A DNA stretch of 5,335 nt from Victivallales bacterium. Lineage in GTDB: Bacteria; Verrucomicrobiota; Lentisphaeria; Oligosphaerales; Oligosphaeraceae. Of the stretch, positions 1 to 5,151 are shown piece after piece. The notes under the pieces are model-generated. The model worked only from the letters and a program-made list of their open reading frames with translations. It was not told the origin of the DNA and did no database searches. A program made the position numbers and the translations under genes. Every line of letters starts with the position of its first letter. Positions within the stretch are counted from its first letter, which is position 1. The stretch spans positions 1 through 5,335 of the forward strand of contig CAAGMX010000422.1 of the NCBI GenBank assembly GCA_900771165.1. The letters run 5' to 3'.

Positions 1-972
1 GGCGGCTCCCCCATCGACGCCGCCAAGATCATGTGGCTCCTCTACGAGCAGCCCGAGGTGAAGTTCGAGGATGTGGCCATGCGCTTCATGGACATCCGGA
101 AGCGCATCGTCAAGCTGCCGGATCTGGGCAAGAAGGCCATGATGGTGGCCGTGCCCACCACCAGCGGCACCGGCTCCGAGGTCACCCCCTTCGCCGTCAT
201 CACCGACGAGGTCACCCAGCAGAAGTACCCCCTGGCGGACTATGCCCTGACCCCCAACATGGCCATCATCGACACCGAACTGGTGATGAAGCTGCCCAAG
301 GGCCTCACCGCCATCAGCGGTCTGGATGCCCTCACCCACGCCCTGGAAGCCCGGGTCTCCTGCATGCAGAGCGACTACTGCAACGCCCTGGCCAACGAGG
401 CCGCCGCCCTGATCTTCCGCCACCTCCCCGAGTGCTACAAGAACGGGCCCATGAACGAAATCGCCCGTGAGCACATGTTCAACGCCTCCGCCATGGCCGG
501 CATGGCCTTCGCCAATGCCTTCCTGGGACTCTGCCACTCCATGGCCCACAAGCTGGGCGGCATGTATCACGTGCCCCACGGACTGGCCAATGCCTTCCTC
601 ATCAGCTACATTATCCGCTACAACGCGGTGGACTGCATGACCAAGCAGGCAGCCTTCCCCCAATACCACTACCCCAACGCCAAGGCAGACTATGCCGCCG
701 TGGCCCGCTACATCGGACTGCAGGGCAAGGATGACGACGAGCTGGTGGACAAGCTGGTGGCGAAGGTGGAGGAGCTGAAGGCCTCCCTGGACATCCCCAA
801 GGCCATGAAGCCCTGGTTCGACGCCAAGGGCATCACCGAGGAGACCTTCCTGAAGCAGCTGGACGAGCTCTGCGTGAAGGCCTACGACGACCAGTGCACC
901 GGCGCCAACCCCAGATACCCCCTGATCTCCGAGATCAAGGAACTCTATCTGGCGGCCTACTACGGCAAGTAA
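1..972 (+). CDS. adhE: Bifunctional acetaldehyde/alcohol dehydrogenase AdhE, C-terminal alcohol dehydrogenase part (5' end outside window)
   Basis: This is the last 323 codons of an open frame that runs in from the left edge and ends with TAA at 970-972. It is the iron-containing alcohol dehydrogenase domain, which reduces acetaldehyde to ethanol with NADH in the cytoplasm. It opens with the NAD-binding motif GGSPIDAAK (1-9 of the fragment) and has TTSGTGSEVTPFAV (53-66). The four metal ligands of the family are visible: Asp109 and His113 in GLDALTHALEA, His179 in CHSMAH, and His193 in PHGLANA. The C-terminal stretch DQCTGANPRYPLIS (297-310), and similarity to E. coli AdhE as I remember it, point to the two-domain AdhE rather than a stand-alone enzyme. 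The N-terminal acetaldehyde dehydrogenase half would lie upstream and is not seen, so the fusion is inferred. No frameshift or missing ligand is visible. Ethanol formation and H2 evolution are alternative NADH sinks, which fits the neighbouring genes. Confidence 0.93.
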   Translation, partial: GGSPIDAAKIMWLLYEQPEVKFEDVAMRFMDIRKRIVKLPDLGKKAMMVAVPTTSGTGSEVTPFAVITDEVTQQKYPLADYALTPNMAIIDTELVMKLPKGLTAISGLDALTHALEARVSCMQSDYCNALANEAAALIFRHLPECYKNGPMNEIAREHMFNASAMAGMAFANAFLGLCHSMAHKLGGMYHVPHGLANAFLISYIIRYNAVDCMTKQAAFPQYHYPNAKADYAAVARYIGLQGKDDDELVDKLVAKVEELKASLDIPKAMKPWFDAKGITEETFLKQLDELCVKAYDDQCTGANPRYPLISEIKELYLAAYYGK

Positions 973-1001
973 TTCCCGAGACGCCATCATGACACGGCGT
1001 G

Positions 1002-1066
1002 CCCTTTCCCCGGGAGCCGGCCCTCTCTCCCCCCCTGGAGAGCCCCGGCCCCCTTTCCCGGGGGAG
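1002..1066 (+). repeat. Near-identical direct repeat pair in the intergenic gap
   Basis: CCCTTTCCCCGGGAG at 1002-1016 recurs as CCCTTTCCCGGGGGAG at 1051-1066, differing only in the lengths of the C and G runs. The intervening bases are also C/G-rich. The layout resembles palindromic intergenic repeat units of GC-rich bacteria, but a single copy in one window cannot establish a repeat family. Confidence 0.35.
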
Positions 1067-1070
1067 GGGC
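1042..1070 (+). promoter_or_regulatory. GC-rich hairpin in the adhE/rex-like gap
   Basis: The 128-bp gap between adhE and the next gene contains an imperfect stem. GCCCC (1042-1046) pairs with GGGGC (1066-1070), and CCCCC (1049-1053) pairs with GGGGG (1060-1064) around a TTTCCC loop. A second small stem, CTCTCC (1025-1030) with GGAGAG (1037-1042), shares one base with it. No T-run follows, so it is not a canonical intrinsic terminator. It ends 12 bases before the ribosome binding site of the rex-like gene. It could stabilise the adhE 3' end, act as a weak attenuator, or be part of a dispersed intergenic repeat. The structure is visible, but any function is inference. Confidence 0.4.
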
Positions 1071-1082
1071 GCGTTCATTGCA

Positions 1083-1088
1083 AAGGAG
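1083..1088 (+). promoter_or_regulatory. Ribosome binding site for the rex-like gene
   Basis: AAGGAG lies 12 bases before ATG 1101. It decides the start: an in-frame GTG at 999 would add only a Pro/Arg-rich translation of the hairpin region, with no recognisable domain and no Shine-Dalgarno sequence. Confidence 0.7.
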
Positions 1089-1100
1089 ACCCCAGAGACA

Positions 1101-1511
1101 ATGGAAATTCTGAAGAAAATTTCCCAGGCCCGGAAAGCCCGGTGGGAGGAGTGCGACAAGACGGAGGACGTGGTGTTTGTGGGTTCCGGCCTGATGGCGG
1201 AGCTTCTGCTGCAGCGTCCCGGCTTCGCCGGTCCCGCCGCCCATATCCTGGCCGCCTTCTTTGACAAGCCTCTCCACTCCCCCTGCTTCGAGGTCTTCGA
1301 GCAGGACAAGCTCCAGAATCTGATCCCCCGCCTGGATGTGCACACCGCCATCCTCTGCGTCCCCCACCGGGACGCCGCCAAGGCGGCCGACCTGCTGGAG
1401 CGCTGCGGCATCACCCGGATCCTCAACTGGAGCGGCGCCGACCTGATGCCCCGGCCCCATCTGGCCATCCTCAACGAAGAGCCTCCTGCCGAGGAAGAGG
1501 CCAAGGCCTAA
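1101..1511 (+). CDS. Stand-alone Rex-like NAD(H)-binding Rossmann protein lacking the winged-helix domain
   Basis: This 136-residue protein aligns by eye with the second half of the redox-sensing repressor Rex, normally about 210 residues. Visible elements are the dinucleotide loop VVFVGSGLMAEL (24-35; GxGxxA instead of Rex GxGxxG), AAFFD (51-55) with Asp55 at the Rex NAD-ribose-binding position, TAILCVPHRDAAK (82-94) matching Rex AILTVPAxAAQ, and GITRILNWSGADLMPRP (103-119) matching GIKGILNFxPxxLxVP. Known Rex proteins bind NADH here and release DNA when the NADH/NAD+ ratio is high. The N-terminal DNA-binding domain is absent: only about 22 residues precede the first Rossmann strand. The C-terminal swapped helix is reduced to a short acidic tail (EEPPAEEEAKA). 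It therefore cannot bind DNA as Rex does and may not dimerise in the usual way. A redox-sensing adaptor is inferred. A generic CoA-binding-domain (Rossmann) protein is the alternative. It lies between adhE and a ferredoxin gene, probably co-transcribed with the latter. Confidence 0.8.
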   Translation: MEILKKISQARKARWEECDKTEDVVFVGSGLMAELLLQRPGFAGPAAHILAAFFDKPLHSPCFEVFEQDKLQNLIPRLDVHTAILCVPHRDAAKAADLLERCGITRILNWSGADLMPRPHLAILNEEPPAEEEAKA

Positions 1512-1531
1512 GTCCATTCCATTCCCAAGCC

Positions 1532-1536
1532 AGGAG
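1532..1536 (+). promoter_or_regulatory. Ribosome binding site for the first ferredoxin gene
   Basis: AGGAG lies 12 bases before ATG 1549, in the 37-bp gap after the rex-like stop. The spacing is the same as at the rex-like gene, and the tight gap suggests that both genes share one transcript. Confidence 0.65.
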
Positions 1537-1548
1537 ACGCATTCATTC

Positions 1549-1803
1549 ATGGGCAAGATCAAGATGGTCATTTGCATCGGCAGTTCCTGCTTCGCCCGGG
1601 GAAACGCCGAGAACGTGAAGATCACTGAGGAGTTCCTGGCACGCCGGGGGCTTTCCGACGAGGTGGACATCGACCTGTCCGGGGGGCTCTGCACCGGCAA
1701 CTGTGCGGACGGCCCCATCGTCATCGTCAACGACAAGGTCTACCGCCACGTGGAAAACGGGGTCATGCGGGACATTCTCAACCAATACTTCCCGGCCCCC
1801 TGA
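1549..1803 (+). CDS. Thioredoxin-like [2Fe-2S] ferredoxin, NuoE/HydC-type, single domain
   Basis: This 84-residue cytoplasmic protein keeps the four-cysteine pattern of the thioredoxin-like [2Fe-2S] family: Cys9 and Cys14 (CIGSSC), then Cys48 and Cys52 (CTGNC), followed by DGPIVIVNDKVY, the typical strand-turn-strand. NuoE-type subunits of complex I and of bifurcating hydrogenases carry this fold plus an N-terminal helical bundle of about 70 residues. Here only the ferredoxin domain is present, as in the small ferredoxins beside sensory hydrogenases, for example TM1420 of Thermotoga maritima as I recall it. It could carry electrons to or from HydS or a hydrogenase, but the partner is inferred. 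The gene follows the rex-like gene by 37 bp and is closed by an intrinsic terminator. Confidence 0.88.
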   Translation: MGKIKMVICIGSSCFARGNAENVKITEEFLARRGLSDEVDIDLSGGLCTGNCADGPIVIVNDKVYRHVENGVMRDILNQYFPAP

Positions 1804-1814
1804 TGATCCTATCC

Positions 1815-1857
1815 GCCGCCGAAGGAGAGGCGCCTCTCTCCTCCCGGCGGCTTTTTT
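1815..1857 (+). terminator. Intrinsic terminator after the first ferredoxin gene
   Basis: GCCGCCG (1815-1821) pairs perfectly with CGGCGGC (1845-1851). Inside this stem GGAGAG can pair with CTCTCC, and six T residues (1852-1857) follow directly. The hairpin begins 11 bases after the ferredoxin stop. The T-run is only on the plus-strand downstream side, so the terminator acts on rightward transcription. It separates the rex-like/ferredoxin unit from hydS, at least in part. Confidence 0.85.
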
Positions 1858-1902
1858 CCGCCCGGAGACGCGGGGAAAGGGAAGCCCCCGCCCGCCCCCG
1901 GG

Positions 1903-1940
1903 ATCCCCCATCCCCTTCCCCCCCCCTCCCCTTTTTCACC
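1903..1940 (+). promoter_or_regulatory. G-free C-rich leader of hydS with minus-strand G-quadruplex motif
   Basis: These 38 bases contain no G and are mostly C, ending at the base before the one preceding the hydS start. On the minus strand, 1931-1905 reads as four or more runs of at least four G separated by loops of one or two bases, a textbook G-quadruplex motif. No Shine-Dalgarno sequence is seen in it. No clear -35/-10 promoter is visible in 1858-1941 either. A small stem, GCGGGG (1870-1875) with CCCCGC (1886-1891), lies just upstream. C-rich G-poor RNA also fits a Rho loading site, and pyrimidine-rich leaders can be bound by ribosomal protein S1. Which of these applies is unknown. Confidence 0.5.
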
Positions 1941-1941
1941 G

Positions 1942-3636
1942 ATGTTCGAGCCGGTATACACCATCGAGAACGAGTGCCAGGACTGCTATAAGTGCGTCCG
2001 CCACTGCCACTGCAAGGCCATCCGCATCGTCAACGGAAAGGCGTCGGTCATCCCGGAAAGCTGTGTCGCCTGCGGGGAATGCGTGAAGGTCTGCCCCTCC
2101 CACGCCAAGAAGATCCGCTCCGACTTGGCCCGCCTGAAGCAGCTGCTGGCCTCCGGCGTCCCCCTCCACGCCTCCATCGCCCCCAGCTTCCCCGCCTACT
2201 TCCCCGGCATCCGCCTGGGACAGATCGCCGCCGCCCTCCGGAAGCTGGGATTCCAGGGCGTCAGCGAAACCGCCCTGGGCGCCCAGGCCGTCAGCCGCCA
2301 GACCGGAGAATTCCTGGCCCAAACCGATCTGCCCCTGGTGATCTCCAGCGCCTGCCCCGCCTGCGTGGACTACATCCGCAAATATCACCCCGATTTCACC
2401 CGGAACATCGTCCCCGTCTACTCCCCCATCCTGGCCCACTGCCGGATCCTCAAGGACACCTACGGGGAGGACATCAAGGTCATCTTCTTCGGCCCCTGCG
2501 CCGCCAAGAAGAACGAGGCCGACTCCCACCCCGACCTGCTGGCCCTGGCCGTCACCTTCGCCACTCTGGACACCCTCCTCCAGGAGAAGGACATTCATCT
2601 GATCGAGGAAGGAGACGCCCCCCTGGAAATGCCCGCCGCCGAGGAAGGGCGCTTCTACTCCGTGGAAGGCGGCATGAACGACACCCTGCGGGACGATGCC
2701 AGGAAGGATGTGCGCTACCTCTCCGTCTCCGGCCTGCAGAATCTGGACCGGATGCTCACCTACTACTATGGCGGGCAGGGAGGGCACAAGATCTTCCTGG
2801 AGGCCCTGGCCTGTCCCGGCGGCTGCATCAACGGCCCGGTGATTCCCCAGGGCTTTGGCGGCCTGGAGGCCATCGCCGAGACGGAGAAGATCAGCGCGCT
2901 GCAGAATTCCGCCCAGCGCCCCGTCCAGCAGCGGATTGCCGAGACGCCGGCTCCCGCGCCCCTGCCCAACCAGGAGCCCACGGAGAAGGAGATCACCCTG
3001 GCCCTGGCCCGGGTGGGGAAATTCAGCCGGGAAGACGAGCTGAACTGCGGCGCCTGCGGCTACAGCACCTGCCGGGAGTTCGCCAAGGCCCTGCTGGAGA
3101 ACAAGGCGGAGGACGCCATGTGCCACACCTATCTGCGGCGGAACTTCCAGCGCACCAGCAACGCCCTCATCCGCTTCATCCCCGCCGCCGTGGTTCTGGT
3201 GGATGAATCCCTGAATATCTGCGAATGCAACCGGAACTTCGCCCAGATGGTGGAGATGACCGACGTCTTCGACGCCCTGGGCAACCTCAACACCATCCCC
3301 GTGGCCTCCACTCTCCCGGATTTCACCGAGCTCTTCGAGAGCGTGGTGGAGAACGGCGGCGAGATCGAGAAGTTCAACCAGAAGTTCAAGGACCGGATCA
3401 TCAACATCAGCGTCTTCACCATCGCCCGGGGCAAATCCGCCGGTGCCGTCATCCAGGACATCACCAAGAACGAGCTGCAGCGGGAGCAGATCGCGGAGAA
3501 GGCCCGGGAGGTCATCCGGAAGAATGTGGTCACGGTCCAGCAGGTGGCCCGCCTCTTCGGCGAGCATGTGGCGGACACCGAGATCCTGCTGAATGAAATC
3601 GCCGGCAGCTACGAAAGCCACGGAGTGAACCAATGA
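1942..3636 (+). CDS. hydS: Sensory [FeFe] hydrogenase HydS with Fe-S and PAS domains (putative H2 sensor)
   Basis: This 564-residue cytoplasmic protein has a clear domain order. Two [4Fe-4S] ferredoxin motifs are formed by Cys12/15/18/22 and Cys41/44/47/51. The H-cluster domain (about 75-310) holds the ligands Cys138 (SSACPAC), Cys186 (GPCAAKKNE), and Cys291 and Cys295 (EALACPGGC). A Pro/Ala linker (334-346) follows, then a four-Cys Fe-S domain (Cys369, 372, 377, 394; CGACGYSTC). A PAS domain spans about 405-508, and a helical signalling tail 511-556. In catalytic [FeFe] hydrogenases L1 reads TSCCP; here the proton-transfer Cys is Ala137. L2 MPC is GPC, and the L3 Met is Leu289. These changes match sensory rather than high-turnover enzymes, as reported for T. 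maritima HydS. The start is firm: no in-frame ATG, GTG or TTG exists between the upstream stop at 1804 and ATG 1942, although no Shine-Dalgarno sequence is present. The stop overlaps the phosphatase start. H2 sensing is family-based inference. Confidence 0.92.
   Translation: MFEPVYTIENECQDCYKCVRHCHCKAIRIVNGKASVIPESCVACGECVKVCPSHAKKIRSDLARLKQLLASGVPLHASIAPSFPAYFPGIRLGQIAAALRKLGFQGVSETALGAQAVSRQTGEFLAQTDLPLVISSACPACVDYIRKYHPDFTRNIVPVYSPILAHCRILKDTYGEDIKVIFFGPCAAKKNEADSHPDLLALAVTFATLDTLLQEKDIHLIEEGDAPLEMPAAEEGRFYSVEGGMNDTLRDDARKDVRYLSVSGLQNLDRMLTYYYGGQGGHKIFLEALACPGGCINGPVIPQGFGGLEAIAETEKISALQNSAQRPVQQRIAETPAPAPLPNQEPTEKEITLALARVGKFSREDELNCGACGYSTCREFAKALLENKAEDAMCHTYLRRNFQRTSNALIRFIPAAVVLVDESLNICECNRNFAQMVEMTDVFDALGNLNTIPVASTLPDFTELFESVVENGGEIEKFNQKFKDRIINISVFTIARGKSAGAVIQDITKNELQREQIAEKAREVIRKNVVTVQQVARLFGEHVADTEILLNEIAGSYESHGVNQ
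3622..3625 (+). promoter_or_regulatory. Ribosome binding site for the phosphatase inside the hydS 3' end
   Basis: GGAG lies 7 bases before ATG 3633, within the last codons of hydS. With the ATGA stop/start overlap (3633-3636) it indicates translational coupling of sensor and phosphatase. Confidence 0.65.
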
Positions 3637-4820
3637 ACTCCCCTGTCTTCGTGGAAATGGAGTCCTTCCAGTTTACCAAGACTGGACAGGCCGCCTGCGG
3701 GGATGACCTGCAGATCAAGGTGCTCAAGAACGAGAACCGCTATCTGGCGGTGCTCTCCGACGGGCTGGGCAGCGGGGTCAAGGCCAATGTGCTGGCCAAC
3801 ATGACCACCACCATGGCCCTCCGATTCCTCCAGTCCAACATGGATACCCTCCAGTCCGTGGAGACCATCATGGATTCCCTGCCGGTCTGCGAGGTGCGGA
3901 AGATCAGCTACGCCACCTTCTCCATGGTGGACATCCGCCTGGGCGGCGTCACCCGGGTGGTGGAGATGGGCAATCCCCAGTACATCCAGCTGCGGGGCGA
4001 CAAGGAAGTGCCCCCCCTCCGCCACGAGACCATCGTCTCCAAGCACTGGCCGGACCGCCAGGTGGAATGCTACGAGCTGAAGATGGAGCCCGGGGACCGT
4101 CTCATCGTGGCCTCGGACGGGGTGACCCAGTCCGGCCTGGGGGAAGGTTCCCAGTACAAGTTCGGCTGGCGGAGAAGCGGGGAACTGGCCTTCGCCCAGG
4201 AGCGCATCCAGGGCAATCCAGAAATCTCCTCCTACGCCCTGGCCCGCTCCATCGCCTACCAGGCCTACGCCATCTCCAAAAACACCTGCAAGGACGACAT
4301 CACCTGCCTGGTGGTCTACATGCGGACCCCCCGGGTCATGCGGCTCCTCACCGGCCCGCCCTACCACAAGGAGCACGACCGGGAATACGCCCTAAAGGCC
4401 GATCTGGGAGAGGAGCACACCATCGTCTGCGGCGGAACCACCGCCACCATCCTGGAACGCATCCTGGGCAAACGGGTGGAGATCAACATCTCCCATCTGA
4501 AGCCCGGGGACAAGCTGCCCCCCGCCGGAAAGATTCCCGGCATCGCCCTGGTGACGGAGGGCATCCTCACCCTGACCCGGGTGTGCGTCGCCCTGGAGCA
4601 GGACGAGGATCTTGCCCAGGTGCCCACGCCGGTGCGGCGCATCATCGACATGATGATGCAGCACGACCGCATCGAGTTTGTGGTGGGCACCAAGGTCAAC
4701 GAGGCCCATCAGGACCCCAATCTGCCCCAGGATCTGGAACTGCGCCGGGGCGTCATCCGCCGCATCTCCGATGCCCTCACCCGGAAATACCGGAAGGAAA
4801 TCGAAGTCAGCTTCTTCTAG
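3633..4820 (+). CDS. SpoIIE-family PP2C-type serine/threonine phosphatase with extra C-terminal domain
   Basis: This 395-residue protein starts with a SpoIIE/PP2C phosphatase domain (about 5-230). Metal-binding acidic motifs are visible in order: GDD (23-25), SDGLGSG (42-48), SDGVTQ (161-166) and the C-terminal KDDIT (220-224), so the metal site looks intact. The family removes phosphate from Ser/Thr of proteins such as STAS-domain anti-anti-sigma factors. Residues 231-395 form a second domain that I recognise as recurrent in hydrogenase-linked SpoIIE proteins but cannot name. It carries CGGTTA (266-271), LPPAGKIPGIALVTEGILTL (295-314) and a basic C-terminal helix (371-388). There is no membrane segment, unlike sporulation SpoIIE. 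The 4-bp overlap with hydS makes this the obvious output partner of the H2 sensor, matching group C3 phosphatase-linked [FeFe] hydrogenases. The substrate is unknown and no kinase gene is in the window. Confidence 0.88.
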   Translation: MNSPVFVEMESFQFTKTGQAACGDDLQIKVLKNENRYLAVLSDGLGSGVKANVLANMTTTMALRFLQSNMDTLQSVETIMDSLPVCEVRKISYATFSMVDIRLGGVTRVVEMGNPQYIQLRGDKEVPPLRHETIVSKHWPDRQVECYELKMEPGDRLIVASDGVTQSGLGEGSQYKFGWRRSGELAFAQERIQGNPEISSYALARSIAYQAYAISKNTCKDDITCLVVYMRTPRVMRLLTGPPYHKEHDREYALKADLGEEHTIVCGGTTATILERILGKRVEINISHLKPGDKLPPAGKIPGIALVTEGILTLTRVCVALEQDEDLAQVPTPVRRIIDMMMQHDRIEFVVGTKVNEAHQDPNLPQDLELRRGVIRRISDALTRKYRKEIEVSFF

Positions 4821-4830
4821 CTTCTCCGGC

Positions 4831-4878
4831 TCCCTCTTCCCTCTTCCCCCTCCCCTAACACCCCACCTCTCAACCCAA
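4831..4878 (+). promoter_or_regulatory. G-free pyrimidine-rich leader before the second ferredoxin gene
   Basis: These 48 bases between the phosphatase stop and the next ribosome binding site contain no G and are dominated by C and T. The minus strand (4864-4839) has five runs of three or more G with short loops, a second G-quadruplex motif. No hairpin with a T-run and no promoter hexamers are visible. A Rho loading site or an S1-binding leader are possible readings. It resembles the hydS leader at 1903-1940 in composition but not in exact sequence. Confidence 0.45.
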
Positions 4879-4881
4879 GGA
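4877..4881 (+). promoter_or_regulatory. Ribosome binding site for the second ferredoxin gene
   Basis: AAGGA lies 6 bases before ATG 4888. It selects this start over in-frame upstream codons that would only translate the 3' end of the phosphatase gene in the wrong frame. Confidence 0.6.
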
Positions 4882-4887
4882 CTTCCC

Positions 4888-5148
4888 ATGAAAAAACTGC
4901 AACTGGAAATCTGCTGCGGCACCACCTGCTTCATGCTGGGCGCGGACAAACTGCTGAACATCGAGAACGAAATGCCCAGCGAGCTGCGGAGCCGGGCGGA
5001 CATCCGCGCCATGCCCTGCCTGGGCCTGTGCAACGACACCAAGCTGGCCGGCGCCCCCTATGTGAAGCTCAACGGGGAAATCATCGAGAAGGCCACTCCC
5101 GAGAAGATCTACGAGAAGATGCGCGCTCTCATCGCCGCCTGGGAGTAG
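4888..5148 (+). CDS. Second thioredoxin-like [2Fe-2S] ferredoxin, NuoE-type, single domain
   Basis: This 86-residue protein has the family pattern Cys9-x4-Cys14 (CCGTTC, with an additional Cys10) and Cys44-x3-Cys48 (CLGLC), followed by GAPYVKLNGEIIEKATPEKI, the usual strand-turn-strand plus helix. The spacing between the cysteine pairs is 29 residues, four fewer than in the ferredoxin at 1549-1803. The two share little beyond the ligands, so this is not a recent duplicate. It lies 67 bp after the phosphatase and 45 bp before the next gene, placing it between a sensory and a probable catalytic hydrogenase. A role as electron carrier to one of them is plausible but not proven. It has no membrane segment or signal peptide. 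Confidence 0.86.
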   Translation: MKKLQLEICCGTTCFMLGADKLLNIENEMPSELRSRADIRAMPCLGLCNDTKLAGAPYVKLNGEIIEKATPEKIYEKMRALIAAWE

Positions 5149-5151
5149 TCG

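Noticed and set aside
999..1100. Extension of the rex-like protein to GTG 999, perhaps including an HTH
   Set aside because: The added residues are a Pro/Arg-rich translation of the hairpin and repeat, with no helix-turn-helix. AAGGAG at 1083-1088 supports ATG 1101.
1103..1124. Inverted repeat GGAAATT ... AATTTCC at the start of the rex-like gene as an operator
   Set aside because: It lies inside codons for a Lys/Ile-rich helix, has an 8-base spacer and does not match the Rex operator. It is best explained by coding sequence and chance.
1992..3206. A 404-codon plus-strand frame within hydS
   Set aside because: It is out of frame with hydS and its translation is Arg/Pro/Gly-rich without domains, typical of a shifted reading of GC-rich coding DNA.
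1936..3633. A 565-codon open frame on the minus strand covering all of hydS
   Set aside because: Its translation is low-complexity (rich in Gly, Val, Asp, Leu, Ala) with no domain, while the plus strand has a full multi-motif protein. GC-rich third positions commonly leave the antisense frame open.
3165..3633. HydS as a hydrogenase-histidine kinase fusion
   Set aside because: After the PAS domain only about 55 residues remain. There is no HATPase domain or G-box motif, so output must go through a separate protein.
3609..4376. A long minus-strand open frame opposite the phosphatase gene
   Set aside because: It has the same composition artefact: repeated His/Gly/Val-rich sequence, no motif, and opposite a well-supported PP2C domain.
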